Below the pieces are notes generated by a model, which worked only from the letters and a program-made list of their open reading frames with translations, was not told where the DNA came from and did no database searches. A DNA stretch of 64,000 nucleotides, from assembly GCA_947179485.1 (NCBI GenBank), contig OX359250.1, positions 31,940,654 to 32,004,653 on the forward strand. The letters are read 5' to 3'. Below, piece after piece: positions 33,567-46,699 of the stretch (position 1 is the stretch's first letter; every line of letters starts with the position of its first letter). The stretch is from Allacma fusca. Taxonomy: Eukaryota; Arthropoda; Collembola; Symphypleona; Sminthuridae. Position numbers and translations under genes: made by a program.

Positions 33567-35500
33567 ACTCAAAATTACTCAAATGAGCCAAACTATTTAT
33601 TAATGAAATGAATTTTTGGACCAGGCTCGAATAACTGAATAAAATGATTGATTGAACGATGATTGGAAGTAATAACCCTAAGGCTGATTATTTATTCCGA
33701 AATTAAAAGGAAAAGGAAATGATCAAATTTGAAACTCTAAAATTAGAAGTTATTTTAGTATAAGGAATAGCACACGCAATCAGCACACGAATGAGAGTTT
33801 TATAAAATGAAACTCAAAGGTTTTAAAATTATTTCTATGTACTTACGATGAACTAATTGCGGAGCAATAATTATCACTTATATAAAAACCGATCTGGGGC
33901 TTGAGTTAAAGTAGAGCGTGAAGTCCTGAGTCAAATCTTCTACATACTTAATAATAACTGAGAGTTCGTCTACTCTCTATACACACTCCTGGAATTTATT
34001 CGCAGAATAATTCTGTCAACTCATAAAATAAAAAATAAAAGTTTTATATCTGTAATTTCATAACCATCACCTAACAATGCACCAGTCCTCAGTGTTACTC
34101 ACATTCATATACGTGATAGAGGGCGTGTTGGTCATCCTTATTTATAGTTTTTGACTCCGGTAAAAATTTTTTAAAAATTGAAAATAAATCTTTGTCCACT
34201 TTAATTATGGTCAAGCATGCCTAAAAAACATTTTCTAAAGCATGAAAATATGTTATGTTCATAGCATAATGGTTATCAAAACGTTTCTTAAAGTAAAATT
34301 TCAAGAAACCACAAGTGAAAATAAGTCCAACATAATCCAACATACCTTCACTACCATAAAGTTCTAGGAGATTGAATTCTTAAAATGGTATATTCAACTT
34401 CGACTTCTTCAACACCAGTTTTAATCTAGGATCTGAGGTTCCAATGCGAGATGCAAACATTATTTTTTCATAACACTGTGCTTTAAACTGACAATGAGCT
34501 TGTAGCAAATTCATGTATCATGAAGTCTAAATCATACAACAGGGCCATAGCACCCAAAAAAAGTAGGACAAATTTCAAATCAAGTTCAACCTTTTACTCT
34601 TGATGACAGCCTTTGAATTGATTTGTGACCTGGAATAACTGTTTTTATTTTTATTAGTTAAAATATATCAAAATTGTAGCTTAAACAGGAATTTATTGTA
34701 ATTATATTCCTCCTATTATGAAAATGCTCTTATGCTATGGTGCCTTATAGAGAGAGTTCACTTAATGAAATGTCGCGGTGGTTAATATGTCGCTAATATT
34801 GCACAATTTCTACGTCATTATTTGTTTGTGTTCCAGGTTTGCAATTCAAATGTCGATAGTTATATATCCAGGTCCAACAAATACATTGTTATCGTCATTA
34901 TAATGATTCACAAACAGGGCATCTTCTAGGTAAACATGGTCCACAGATCAAGCTACCAAAAATTCGCAAATGTTGTGTTTTTTAATTTTAATATACTTTA
35001 TACAAGATCGACACTGTTTTGTTAAATATACGAACGATTTTAATATTTTCATTATTTATTTTGCCTTGATCGCGAAAGCATTACGCTAATAGGGAGTTGG
35101 ATTAAGTTTGACGCAAACTGCAATAAGCCCATTTTTCGAAATTTTATTGCCACTAAAGTACTGAACCTGGATTTTTAGAAACAAATACAACATATGACTA
35201 CTCTTCAATTTACAAATATTGCGAGCTTTAATTCTCAAAAGTTTGGAATTTGTTGATATAAATGATATTGATATAAATTGATTTGTATTAATGACGTCCC
35301 AAAATGACAGGAAAATGCATGCCTCATGCTAAATGTTTAGTTCGATATTTAAATGCTAACAACTCTTTGAATAAAGGTAAAAAAAAAAAAAAATATGTTT
35401 TAAAGTTTTTTAAAACAACTGGGTTGCAGGATACCTAGCCGGGTATTGACGATTTAAATTGTATTTCAGTCTTATTTATTGGTCAATTCAGACGGAATAA
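33567..35500. other. Gene-free AT-rich stretch
   Basis: No gene, RNA or defined element supported. Short poly-A and TTTAAAA runs only. Confidence 0.4.
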
Positions 35501-35686
35501 AATGTGAAGCATATCTCACACTTTTAGGTCCTGAGAACGCAGTATTTGATCTGAGAAGATAATGCTAGGCTTAAAATAATTCCCATGAAATTTGTCCAAG
35601 CGCAGCATTTTGAATTAGTGATTCACATTCATTTTTTAAAGGATAGACCACCCATGAAAAAATTGCAACTTTAGAAACCTCCCTTT

Positions 35687-37198
35687 CAGAGATGTGTAAA
35701 ATACCTCATTTTAGTTTCAAAAATACCAAATACTTTTAATTTTTTTCGTAACACAAAATACTAAATACTAAATAAGATACCAGCAACTAGGTTTTCTAAA
35801 ATACTTAAGTAAAATACATATCAAAGACCGCTCCAAAGATACTTAAGTACAAAATACTATCTTAAATACTTTAACTTTAAGAAATACATATAATTATTGT
35901 TTTGGAAATCGAGTCAGAACTTCAAAAATACAAGCTTTTTGAACATTTCTTCCGACAATCTAGCTCTACGCGCACTAAAAATTAGACCTGCAATGCTAGA
36001 CAATGATTCCAGAGGAACTGAAGATGGCTGTGAGGTATTAAATTATAAAAACAGATTTTATATTTGGATATTTATCCAAAATTTGGACGTTTTCAGAAAC
36101 ATCCTATAAATAATTAAGGCATTCTGCCTCAACGGATTTATCAGATCTCGGCAATGCATTGGTAGTGTCAGCTTCAAATTAAGAAAAATTGTCTTCTTGG
36201 CTTTGTTAAGAATTTGCATCGGAAGAGCTGGTTTGCTTGCAAAACATTTTAGCTTCGTCATGATCTTCCGGGTGGAGTTTCTAAATCACGAAAAAGTAAA
36301 TTGGGTTAGATATGCGCTGTGACTTTATTCACATAATTTTTAAACAAACTAACATTAATATTTTTGGTAGTTATTCTACAAAACTAATTAGATACAAGCG
36401 CTTGATTAAAATCTACGCAAAATATATCTTAATTAATTAAAATATTTAGTTTAATTTAATTTAACCAACTAATTCGATATGATCCCAAGATAAATACTGT
36501 TTGCTTACCAAGTTCTTTAAAAAATTTGACGTTGATGACAAAGCTCCTTTTATTATTCCATTAGTTTTACTAGCCCTCGCCGTTTTGGTTACGACTCCAA
36601 GATTCTTTCACAAATAATGCACTGGGAGACCAAACTTCCATTGTCTTAATTATTACACGAAAATAATTACCGTCCAGAATTGCGGGTAAAGGTCGCACCG
36701 AGGATGACATTTTGAAATGCCTTATGCTTTCCCAACTACCGATTTCTTATAATTTATAATAAGATGAAAGATAATTATTATTAAAGCATGCTAACGAGAA
36801 GGACCATGCTCTCTGATGCTACTTTGCAGTGGATAGTAGGAGTGAATTGATCCCGTTTATTATTTCCCGTACGTACGACGTATGTAAATCGCTAAAAAAC
36901 GTTGTTCCTATACTTAATGCTAACGATAGTAAATCGTTTGACAATAAGCACGATTGTGAAAATTTCAAAATATTGAGTACTTAAGTAATTTGATAAAGTA
37001 TCGTATTTTAAATACTTATACATACTATTAATGGCTATAAATAAAATACTAAATACTTTCCAGCATCGTAGTTTGTAAATACTAAGATACAAAATACCCG
37101 GTCGACCCCAGTAGATTTGAAATACAAGATACAAGATAAGTATTTTGTATTTTAGATAGTATTTTGTATTTAAGTATTTCAAGTACTACACATCTCTG
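35687..37198. mobile_element. hAT element relic, 1512 bp
   Basis: A perfect 8-bp duplication CTCCCTTT (35679-35686 and 37199-37206) flanks terminal inverted repeats CAGAGATGTGTA and TACACATCTCTG. AAATACTTAAGTA-type subterminal words are frequent at both ends. Part of a transposase is still recognisable on the - strand (see 36510-36640). The element is inserted in an older repeat. Confidence 0.92.
36510..36640 (-). pseudogene. hAT transposase remnant: BED-type zinc finger
   Basis: Translated on the - strand, CIICERIL is followed, one frame over, by TNGIIKGALSSTSNFLKNL, matching the C-x2-C and S-T-S-N-L-x-x-L parts of the BED zinc finger at the N-terminus of hAT transposases. The frame break and stops show it is dead. 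A donor-like GTAAGC follows the L at 36510. Confidence 0.5.
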
Positions 37199-37730
37199 CT
37201 CCCTTTCCGCAGCTTTGCTCCTGAAGATGGATTTCCCCCAACCTTGATCTCTGCTCTAACTAATAATTAATATATAAATAATATAATTTTCAACCTAGGA
37301 ATCTGTTGAATATCTCCCCGGAAAGCCTATAAAATTCCAACGAATGAATGTCAGAAGAAATTCACGAAAGAATTTGCCTGTGAACGAAAAACCCCAAAAG
37401 ATTTTGACTTTGCTTCACTTACTTGAAGATTGTGACCTCCATTTTTTGACCTAGGTCCATGAAATAAATTTTGAAAAATCTGGAAAAGAATTTGCTTCGA
37501 GATGGGGAAATTACATATTATTTTGTGTTGCTGTCCTTTATATAGCCTACGGGGAAGAAAAATGGCATGGGAAACCCTGGACTGTGGTAGTAGTAGTAGG
37601 TACTGCGTGTAATGAATAGTAATTACTAGAAGTTTTTAAACAACCGTTGCGTTAATGGAGGACAGTAGTAGATATATTTACATCATGTCTAATATCAATG
37701 TATAAATAATTATAGTAAATTACAAAAAAG

Positions 37731-37790
37731 GTTGTAAGGGCCCAGGACATTTTATCGACCTGAATAAAATATTCATTCAATATTCATTCA
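37731..37790 (+). mobile_element. 3' tail of a non-LTR retroposon with ATTC repeat
   Basis: GGTTGTAAGGGCCCAGGACA, then CGACCTGAATAAAATATTC and an ATTCATTCA tail. It shares its core with the tail at 15286-15335. Confidence 0.45.
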
Positions 37791-40076
37791 TATTTACATC
37801 ATATCCAAAAAAGTGCATTAAAAACGTGCAGATTTTCCTCCATCTGTTAGATATTACAAAACAGATTTAGTATTACAGAATATTTTCGTACCTATTTTTG
37901 TTAGGATAAATCAACCATTTGATGCTAGAAATTATTCATATACTGCAGCAATGATTAAGGATAAAATTAGTAAATCAATTTTTGCGATACAATTGGATTT
38001 CTGTAGTCAGCAGCATTCACATTTATACATGCATAAAAAAGCTGGTATCACCCATAAAATCTGTATCATAGCTAAACGCATAAGTAGATATATAATAACA
38101 ATAATATTATAATAAAATACAAAAACGTATAAGTATAAGCATAAGCATAAGCTCATATGTATGTACGTTTAGGCGATTATGCGTTTCTCTATGCGTTTAG
38201 AGGTGTAATCATTGTATATATGTATGTATGTAGGTGTAGTATTTTCTTCAGACTTTGATTACCTAAACACAATTTATTACACATAAAATTCTAAAATAAT
38301 ACAAATTTAAACATTTGCCTCCATACAACTTAATATTCAAGGCATTAGTAAATATTGGTACTGTATGGTATAATTTGCGAATAATATACGATTGTTCAGG
38401 ATTTGGAAAATTACATTATCATTTTTATTTATATATGTTATGTACACAATTACTGTAATACCTCTTTCAAACAGTTGTGTTGAATCGAAATCAAATTTAT
38501 TAAACAGTTTTTCAAAATTTGAAGCACCGGTGTTTAAAAAAAACAATTTCAAATCATCAAAATCATCAAGACAAATTCTTTGACAAAAATATACCATGCC
38601 TGTCCAAATTCAGGCATTGTACGGAATTCATGCAAAATAAAATAATTTATTAACATAAAATCTATTAGGGGTGTGTTTTTATTTTTCAAAATATCCGAAC
38701 TGCGTCTCAAACTTGAAGAATCGATTTTGGGACACCAGACGCCCCTCTCGGAAAATCGAAATACATTCTGGCAGGGATATGTCTCATCCCCATCTTTAGT
38801 TCACTCATTTAAAAGATACTTTATTGGCCAAGATAAATTACTTAAGTTAAGGATTTCTAATTTTCAGGCGTACATTCGTATATTTTTGCCTCCTCCGATG
38901 AAATTGTCAAAATAATTTTCTTCCACAACTATTTTAAAATCGCCGAAACTCAAGAGTGAATCAGTAATGGAGCAGAAAGGAATAAAATGGGTATGAAAAC
39001 TTGAATTTATGATTCAATGGGCTGTTTTTGTTGAAACCTCATCAAGTAAGAGGCCCCCAATTAGATACACGAACTTGTAATGCTTATGTAGTTTACATTT
39101 AAGCCAATACTAAAAAAACTGTACAAAGCACCCACGCAGTGCTAACTACTTTTTATGAATAATAACTTTGTACTCAAGTAATTACCCCGTATGCACACGT
39201 AACTCTTCTCAGTTTACAAGTTCTGGAAGCAATTTGTCTTAACGATATGACCTGGTTGCACTGACCTTATTTTTGATTAATTCAAGTGACGCATACATAT
39301 GTAAGTAAGTTGTAAAAATTGTCGTAACTCCAAGGATTTTGCAAAGTTGTCTTTTATTACTCCATATTTGATGGAAAAAAAACTACAGCAGGTAACGAAG
39401 ACCAATCCAATATATTATCTCTTGCTCAAAAATTAAGGAGCTATAATTTTTGTGAAATAAGCCAAACCTTGAAGAAAGCAGAGTTTTAACCATCTGAGCT
39501 TGTGCTTCGTCCCGCAAAGGATAAGCTCCCCATGTTTCATATTTTTTATTTAAGTTGCTGCTCTTGAAGCACAAACGATACGATTTTAGACATAAACAGC
39601 AAATACAACATCAACATTTAATAGATACATTTTTGACAATGATGTAATACTCCAGCTAAAACTCGTTACAACAGCGAGACGTCCTACCTAGAATTACAAG
39701 GGATCAAACCAAGGGCCACAAGCACAATAAAAGTTGACGAGGCAGAGAAGAGACCACGAGGACTACTGAATCTCATACTCTTTTGGTACAAATTTTATAG
39801 TATTGAGGAAACAATAGTAGTAATTGTTACAACCTTTGTAAATTTGGTAACACACATTATATTAGTAATGTTGCATATACACACATGTAGAATTCTCTAC
39901 ATCCCTCCCAAATATGACTTGGAGCTTTGAATTTAATTTGAGCTCCCCAACCACCCGCCCTCCCGACAATTTAATTCTAGTTTTAAACATCGAAAATTGT
40001 TGCGCTTCCAATCTGACTCATAACGTAAACCGCTTCTTGTATTTAAAGGTCACTTGAATTTTTTTTCCTTCTTTAT
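37791..40076. other. Gene-poor stretch downstream of the filamin-like gene
   Basis: Mostly AT-rich with short tandem words (ATAAGCATAAGC at about 38130, TATGTATGTATG at about 38220). Two - strand ORFs have somewhat protein-like content, 38337-38597 (FEKLFNKFDFDSTQLFERG) and 39383-39574 (YETWGAYPLRDEAQAQMVKT), but no motif, start context or splice partner that would support a gene. Confidence 0.35.
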
Positions 40077-41845
40077 TTATGTAACAGTAATATTTACAGG
40101 GCTGCCGGGAACGTTCTCGCCTCTGAATTTCAATGTCATCTGCAGGGGTCCTTTGGCAAGAGGGGTGTAGCCAAGGGAAATGAGTCCAGGTTTCTTCTCA
40201 ACAACACTTATGATCGGCTTGGGTGATGTCAAAACGGTCACGTCCAGTTCACCTGGAAATCAAAGAAAATTTTGAACGATTTGATTACTTTAAGACTGCT
40301 ACTATTTTTTCCCGATTTCCGTAATAATTTATAAATAATTCATCGATAAACATTTCGGAAACTGAAATTCCCATGGAGTTAACAACCTTACGCCTTATCA
40401 TAGCGTCTTTTGTAACTTTTGCTCTTGACTTGAACTTGACTTGTCTGCTGTATATGCTCTCTCAGGAATTTTTAAAACAAAATTCCACAACAGAAAAATG
40501 AAAGCCCCGACGGAAGAAGCCATGAATACAAAAATTGGTACATGAATTCAAAATTACAAGGAATTATTGAGGAAAAAACTACCCGACTGTCATTACACTT
40601 AATTGGGAGCAGAGCGGAAACGCAGTGCGTGATTTACACATGGGTGTAATGTAAGGTGTAAGTTCGTGTGAACGTTCACCCACGTCAAGCCGGGAGGACA
40701 GAGCTATTTATTGTCTAGCAAATTAAATGCATGCTGTATTAAACCGAATCTTATCTTTTCTCCACTTTTCGTACAAGCCAAATTCTTAGGGAATGTAGAG
40801 ATAATTTGTTCAGACCTACTATAATATTCAAGTATCTTTATCATTCCTGACAATTTCATGGATTAGTATGAAGATGGATGCAAGTGAGATTGCTTCGATC
40901 TTAAAAATGAATTTGGCCTAAATTCTTTCCCTTGCTTGTCTCAACTATCAACTTGAACAAATCCTCTTCAGATATTTGCGTCTCAATGTGCCACAAATAA
41001 AGGGTGGAGTAGACAATTTTGTAAACATGATCTTAATTTAAAACTAGACAATTCCCTAATGAAATCCTATAATTTACAAATCATTGCATATTGGATTTTT
41101 TAAAGTAGCTATTACAAAATTCTAATATGTTAATATTTTATTCGAACAAAATATTTGAAAAAACTAATGTATTGATAATATCCCTGGGAAAAGCAGATTC
41201 TACAAACGTATGTGAAAGGAAGGAAAAACTTACAGTTGATCTCAGCTCTGGAGATATCCAGCAAGATTTCATTTGGTGTGTTGACCTTTCCTTCAGTGAG
41301 ACCTTCGCCGGAAATTTTAACTTTTTTCACGATATTTCGCTTGACTACGTTGGGTCGAGTGATAGGAGCTCCTCTGCCGGACACATGAACTTTAAAGGGA
41401 TTTCCTTTGACTGGAACGTCACTGTAAGTGACGTTTAGAACATAAATTCCCGGAAGCTTGGGTATGTAAGCCACTTCAGTGTCACCATTCTGTTGAATAT
41501 CAAACTCGATTTCAGGCTCCGAAGGTCCATCGAAGGCCACCAGAAGACCACTTTTACTAACTTTGTTTTTGTACACTGATGTTTTCACGAGAAATTTAGA
41601 TTCCAGACCTGAAAACACACATGGGGTAAGGAAACCTCAGTAATTTTTATCATTCAAGCTACCACTTTGTATTTCTCCCCAATTACAATTTTGATTAATT
41701 AGTTTAACTCGGAAGACAAAACGATTTATGAAATTATTGAAAAAAGAAAAAAAAATTGGCATTCACCTACTGGTCCACCTGTGAGGCCATCACCCTTCGC
41801 TTCACACTCAATAGGAACAAATTCCAGGCTATTATGGTTATCCAT
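40077..41845 (-). CDS. Short filamin-type protein with two Ig-like filamin repeats
   Basis: Exons 41767-41845, 41234-41608 and 40077-40252 join in phase to 209 residues (ATG at 41843-41845; stop at 40077-40079). Each repeat shows the filamin pattern: GDGLTGGPVG, VAFDGPSEPEIEF, VAYIPKLPGIYVLNVTY and VKGNPFKVHVSG for the first; ISLGYTPLAKGPLQMTLKF, GENVPGSPVNITVT for the second. Filamin repeats bind partner proteins in actin-crosslinking scaffolds. There is no actin-binding CH domain here. An acceptor (CTTTCAG) lies one base before the ATG, so the ATG exon has an upstream exon: either a 5' UTR of an independent short gene, or this is the C-terminal end of a longer filamin/jitterbug-like gene whose other exons lie further right. 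I see no further filamin exons up to 57 kb on this strand, which favours the short form. Confidence 0.85.
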
Positions 41846-42779
41846 TCTGAAAGAGTTGTCTCTCGCTCACAGTAATTAAAAATATCCGGTGAGTCTTCTT
41901 TCTGTTCCCACTTCTCTGTAAAACTACTCCTGTTGATGTTAAAATATAACCAAGTTCCTGAATGAGTTTATTTAGAAGTTTTGAATGAATAGGAAGAACT
42001 CTTGAAAATTTCAAAGTCAAGTTGAATGAGGTTGGTTTCAAGAAGAGGACCTAAGCTCGACTGATTCTCTCATCAGCAAGATTTTCCTCTTATTCGACAT
42101 CATCGAAATGATACACAAGTTGAGTGTAAATGTATTAAAATAGACTCTTTCATTGGAATTTTCGTTTTGGATGTTGTGTTTCCTCAGTGGATTCTGCGGT
42201 TGTCACATAATCCATAGAGACTTTCACACAAGCTCCCTATGCCCCTCTCCGATCTCGTACTATACTTTTACTACTACCCGAATCCACGTGTAGTCAAAAA
42301 ACTACCTCACACACATAAAAAGGTAGTGTATTACCCTACTTCTGACTATAGCTCAGTATAGAGTATCCCGAGTATTTTCATATGCTCCTGCACAACCCTC
42401 CAAGTATTGTAATTTTATGTTGATATTTAGAAGGTCCGAATCCCCACAGATTTAATTCACAAGAATCATCAGGGAAACTCATGTAGGCCGTAAAGAAAAT
42501 AGTCCCAGGCTCCCATAAAATCTATAGCTTTTTAGACGGTCCCTATCAGCATTCCGAAGCAAAGATGAATTTCAACTGTTTTTGAGTGTCGCCTCTAAGC
42601 CGTGGAAATAAACGAGTCGATTTCCCAAAAATGCATAGGTACATGAATATCATAAATATAATTTAGTATTTGAGTGTGCACACATTAAATCCGAGTTGTT
42701 ACAAAGTACCGACGGTGTATATCTGAATATTTCGATGTAGCATTTCTCGGTGGCATAAAAAATGACAAAAATCTGTGTG

Positions 42780-42810
<31 letters not shown>

Positions 42811-43418
42811 ACTGTGTAGCCGTGATGCACAAATACTCCCCCTCTCTTCTTGATATTGTAAGTAGGTAGAGAGTGAGGCTCCGGAGGATCTTATCATATT
42901 TGATCCATATGAGTAAACTGCGTTTGCACCACGTAAAAATATAAACATATATGAAGATAAATTTTACATATGTCATTTTATAAGTGACTCTGTCGGGGTA
43001 TGATGTACTGCCAGAAGGTGAGGTACAATGTACTTTGCTCTCAAGTTGCATATCTGTTGAAACACTTGCAATGTTTCCTGGATATATACACTCACGATCA
43101 TGTATGTATGTACTACATATTACATGCATAGTGCAGCCTCAGCCTTGTAGTAGTATCTACATAGTGTCTTGGAGTAAAAAGACACTTGACTGAGAATCCT
43201 ATGAACGTAGATACATATATTTGCACACACTAAGATCAACATGTAAATATCACGACGTGACAATCTCTGGACTTAATCTCATGTATAAAAAAAGTACCAC
43301 AACGTATCATGTACTAGAGCCACAGAGATCACAGAATGACTACTACTTAGCTTGAATGTAGGTGGCTTCTAATTTTACGAAGAAGCTCGAATGGGGAAAT
43401 GTTTTGGCAAATTCGTAT
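41846..43418. other. Intergenic with a TG microsatellite
   Basis: No supported gene. A (TG)n tract is at 42774-42810. ORFs of up to 159 codons on the - strand here run through the microsatellite and are not credible. Confidence 0.5.
42774..42810. repeat. (TG)n microsatellite
   Basis: About 15 uninterrupted TG units after one CTG interruption. Confidence 0.95.
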
Positions 43419-46400
43419 TTATGTCGGAGCAGGTGGGATAATTTTTTTTGGCATTTTCTCGAACGTCCTCATCTTCTCTTTCATGAGGCTTGTTTCATCT
43501 TCTGAAATCCAAGAGGATTCTTGGTCTGTATGCGGATCATGGTCCTCAAGTATTTCCTCGAGAGTTGGTGATATTATTTGAATGTGAATTGACGGAACAT
43601 TGCGTAAATTACCAAAAGTAACGACTAGGAGAAAGAGACACTTGGGTTCACCGCTTTGACTCTTTGCTCAACCAGGCATCCAGTCACTCCGAATACACAA
43701 CCTTTAGATATCTGTATAGCTGGGGCCTCACTCACAGTCACTTTGTATAAGTAGGTACGGCCTCTATATTCTCCCTGGGATGTACATACGCACCTCCGTA
43801 TTTTTCTCTGGGTGCATTCTCAGGGATTTTTCTCCGTTTTACTCACAAAGTTCCATGGACATTAGACTTGTCAACTGTGCGTATCTCTAAACATTGGGGA
43901 AAAAATCGGGGAAGCTATCGTTTGTAAAGTTGGATACAAAAGTGAGAGAAACGGATGTGGTACAGGGCCAAATAATACTTTGCGATCCGATTTCAACCAT
44001 ACGATCAGCCATGCCTTTTTTTTCATACGTGTTAATAAAACATTCATCACATAATTATACTCCATAATATTTTTGAGGTGGGCACACCTACGTTGTGAGA
44101 TTCCAACACCAGAAGGGATAGAAGTTCGGATGTTGTTTCGGAAGTTTGTTCCTATCCGAATTCTAAAGGTGGAGAGTATGATGAAAGGTTTTATGTAAGG
44201 GAGGAGGGGAGGAATTATTTTTTGGAGAGGAGTTCTGTCTCCCCTACTAATTTGTATACTAATCGTATATATAGTGCTAGAAATATTTTCTCATAAAGAC
44301 CCTGCTTGATGTAATCTGATGATGACATTTACAAAAATTAAATGCTTAGTTGTCCTCACAGAAGATACTCGGTACGCATTGCTGAGTAAGATGAGTACGC
44401 TCCTTGAGAAGAAAGCAGGGGAGTGCATATGGGAAGCCAAGTGATGATGAGGATGGTGTGAGGAGAGGAAGTTCCAAGGTCTTCCTCAAAGAAACAGAAA
44501 GTAATATGCTTAAGGAACTTCAATCGTATGCACAGGAGAGCTCCGGCCTTAGCTGTACTGCTAATGGAAGAGCTGTTGATTTGGAAGCCCGGTCTTATGG
44601 GGTCCCAGACGCTGAATGAGTCCTGCTTCAGAAGTATCTATGAGCTCATCCTTTGACTAAGATGTACATATGTGTCATTTGTATTTATGACTTTTTCATT
44701 TTCTGGTCCCTCTCCTTCCCGTTCCTGTCTCAAGAGCTATAGAGAAATGTAACTCTCGACGTACAATGCAGACGGGAGAGTTGGACCCGGGTTGGAAAAA
44801 CTGGAAGGAAGTTAAAGAGCCAGAACGGAAGATTAATGGAACTATCAAAATAAGAAATCAAGTCAAGTTAAATAGATTTATTTTTGGGATTTATCTCTGT
44901 AAAGATGCTCCGTGTCAAAATAACTTTGTCCCTGGTTCTGGTTCTTGCATAGGGCGTTGTGATTTTTTTTTTATCGGGAGGAACGCACGTAGTCAAATAC
45001 ATAGTCACTCAAACAACTAATCAACAAGACCAAAATTTGTTGTAGGTTGGAAATTGCTCACAAGAATTTCAATTTTTCCAACAAAAAAATCTGACGAAGG
45101 GTTGAGGGCTTGGCATCAATCCTATAATTATTGGGAGTACATAGTGTCTATGCTTGCGCTCAAATATACAAATTCTAGAGGTTTGCTCTGTATACAATCA
45201 GAAACTTGTACCGATTTCAGTTCTTCTCTCGGTTCTAAACAAAGCCCCTCTATTTACAGCACTTAACCAAATAGTGAGTGAGAGAGAAGAACCTCAATGT
45301 TTTTTCCCTTGGAAAATATGGTTTTGTAAACGATGACATTTAGACCACGCCAGAATTAAGTGAGAATCCCAATCGTTTCCCTAATCATCAACTTGCACAA
45401 TCAGAATCGACAAAATGATCCTACTACAAGTTCTTCGTAGAACCTCAAACATGCCTGTGCTGTAGTGCTAGTGTTTATGTAATCCTAATATTAACTCATA
45501 TTTTCAAGTAGAAATTATAGCAAGTTGAACTCATATCTTAAAGCCAAAATTATTGCAAGTTGAACTCATATCTTAAAGCCAAAATTATTTACAAGTTTAC
45601 TGCAAACACCTCAAAGTTGATGCTTGCTGTTGAATCGAAGGATAATTCTACGCGGAGCCGAAATGGCAATAAAAATAACATTCCATGCCAAAATATTGGT
45701 TATGATTATGGCATTTCTTCTCCTGGGTGTAACCAAAGTACTTGTACTACATGCGTCCTAATAGATCATATGTATAACTATAGGCGTGTACTCAGGCATG
45801 CTTGTGCAACTTCCACTACGATGATGTACAAATGGGTAGGTTACGATAAGCAATGTAAGAAAATCTCCAGGACTGCCTACTAGACGTAAATACTCAAATT
45901 CAAATTTATAGAGTAACTGAGTAACATTCATCCGGATTTGATTGCAAAAAAGATATCAAAATATAGAACAAAGCCATTCAAATCCCTTGTAGTGATCACA
46001 TTCTTGAGAGGGAGGGGGAGGGGGAACACTTCTAAGAAATGAGTCTCAAGAGATTTGACAGAGTCTCGTCAGTCTTGTAGACAAAATAGTCATTCAGAGA
46101 ATGGCAGAGACAAAGTTGAGTTCTGATTGCGCAAAGGAAATGGAATTTCTACCCCAACATTATTTTTAATACTTTCAAATCTTTCAGCAACAGTGAGCTC
46201 CAAGAATGTTATTCCTGTTGCTGACATGGAAGTAGTACCAACACCCTGTTGTCAGTTACCTTGAGTTATCCTTAATGTTTAACATTATTCTTTAATTTAG
46301 CTTGAGTGATACCAAATTCGACCCAAGAAGCCTCTCATTGGACTAAACAATGTGTTTGTGGGAATAGCATCAAAATGATATCTTTCTGTCGACGTCCTCG

Positions 46401-46699
46401 TCATTTAATGCTCAAGTGTAGATATAACTAATTACATGGGGAGCAGTGATGTAAAAAAAACTATGTTAATGTCATGAACAGCATCCACTCAATGGTTAAT
46501 TAGTTCAGCCTGTACATACTTGATCCCTTGAATTATTATTATTTTGACGGGAAAGGTTGCAGTTGGTTCTCTCCAATTGTTTTAATTTACCGGCCATAAT
46601 TGTAGCGTTAATTGGACAATTAAGAAGAACATTGTCGTAACACATGTCCCGCGGAGGAAGTCCCGACGGCTTTACTTTTTTCCATTCCACACTTGACAT
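43419..46699 (-). CDS. Unrecognised small two-exon gene, about 103 residues
   Basis: Exon 1 (46591-46699) starts at an ATG in good context (CCAAAATGT) and encodes MSSVEWKKVKPSGLPPRDMC then LLNCPINATIMA, ending at GCCG followed by GTAAAT in phase 1. Exon 2 (43419-43624) follows a strong acceptor, TCTCTTTCTCCTAG, in the matching phase and encodes VTFGNLRNVPSIHIQIISPT, then an acidic stretch (EEILEDHDPH, SWISEDETSLMKEKM) and ends KKIIPPAPT. The direct join keeps frame across a 2966-bp intron; further exons within it cannot be excluded. The product is soluble with an acidic/helical C-terminus; no signal peptide, membrane segment or family motif. Both exons lie in the interval upstream of the filamin-like gene on the same strand; nothing links them functionally. 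Confidence 0.55.
44404..44619 (+). other. Coding-like ORF of uncertain status
   Basis: A 71-codon open frame, less AT-rich than its surroundings, with balanced composition (YGKPSDDEDGVRRGSSKVF; NMLKELQSYAQESSGL) and a stop at 44617-44619. It opens with TTG, and I see no convincing acceptor in front, so it may be an exon whose 5' boundary I cannot place, or chance. It lies inside the intron of the - strand gene above. Confidence 0.25.
45520..45589. repeat. Perfect 35-bp tandem duplication
   Basis: GCAAGTTGAACTCATATCTT then AAAGCCAAAATTATT occurs twice back to back without a mismatch, indicating a recent duplication. Confidence 0.95.

Larger units (their letters stand above)
35501..37590. repeat. 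Older interspersed repeat, copy 1, split by a hAT element
   Basis: The sequence on both sides of the hAT insertion (about 35560-35686 and 37199-37590) is related to 63455-63960: shared words include CATGAAAAAAT, GATGAATTTCCCCAACCT-like GATGGATTTCCCCCAACCT, TGACTTTGCTTCACTT, GAAATAAATTTTGAAAAATC and CTGGAAAAGAATTTGCTTC. Copies differ by many substitutions, so the family is old. Type of element unknown; no coding frame. Confidence 0.6.

Noticed and set aside
42650..43129. 159-codon - strand ORF
   Set aside because: Runs through the TG microsatellite (His-Thr repeats); no motif or coding composition elsewhere.
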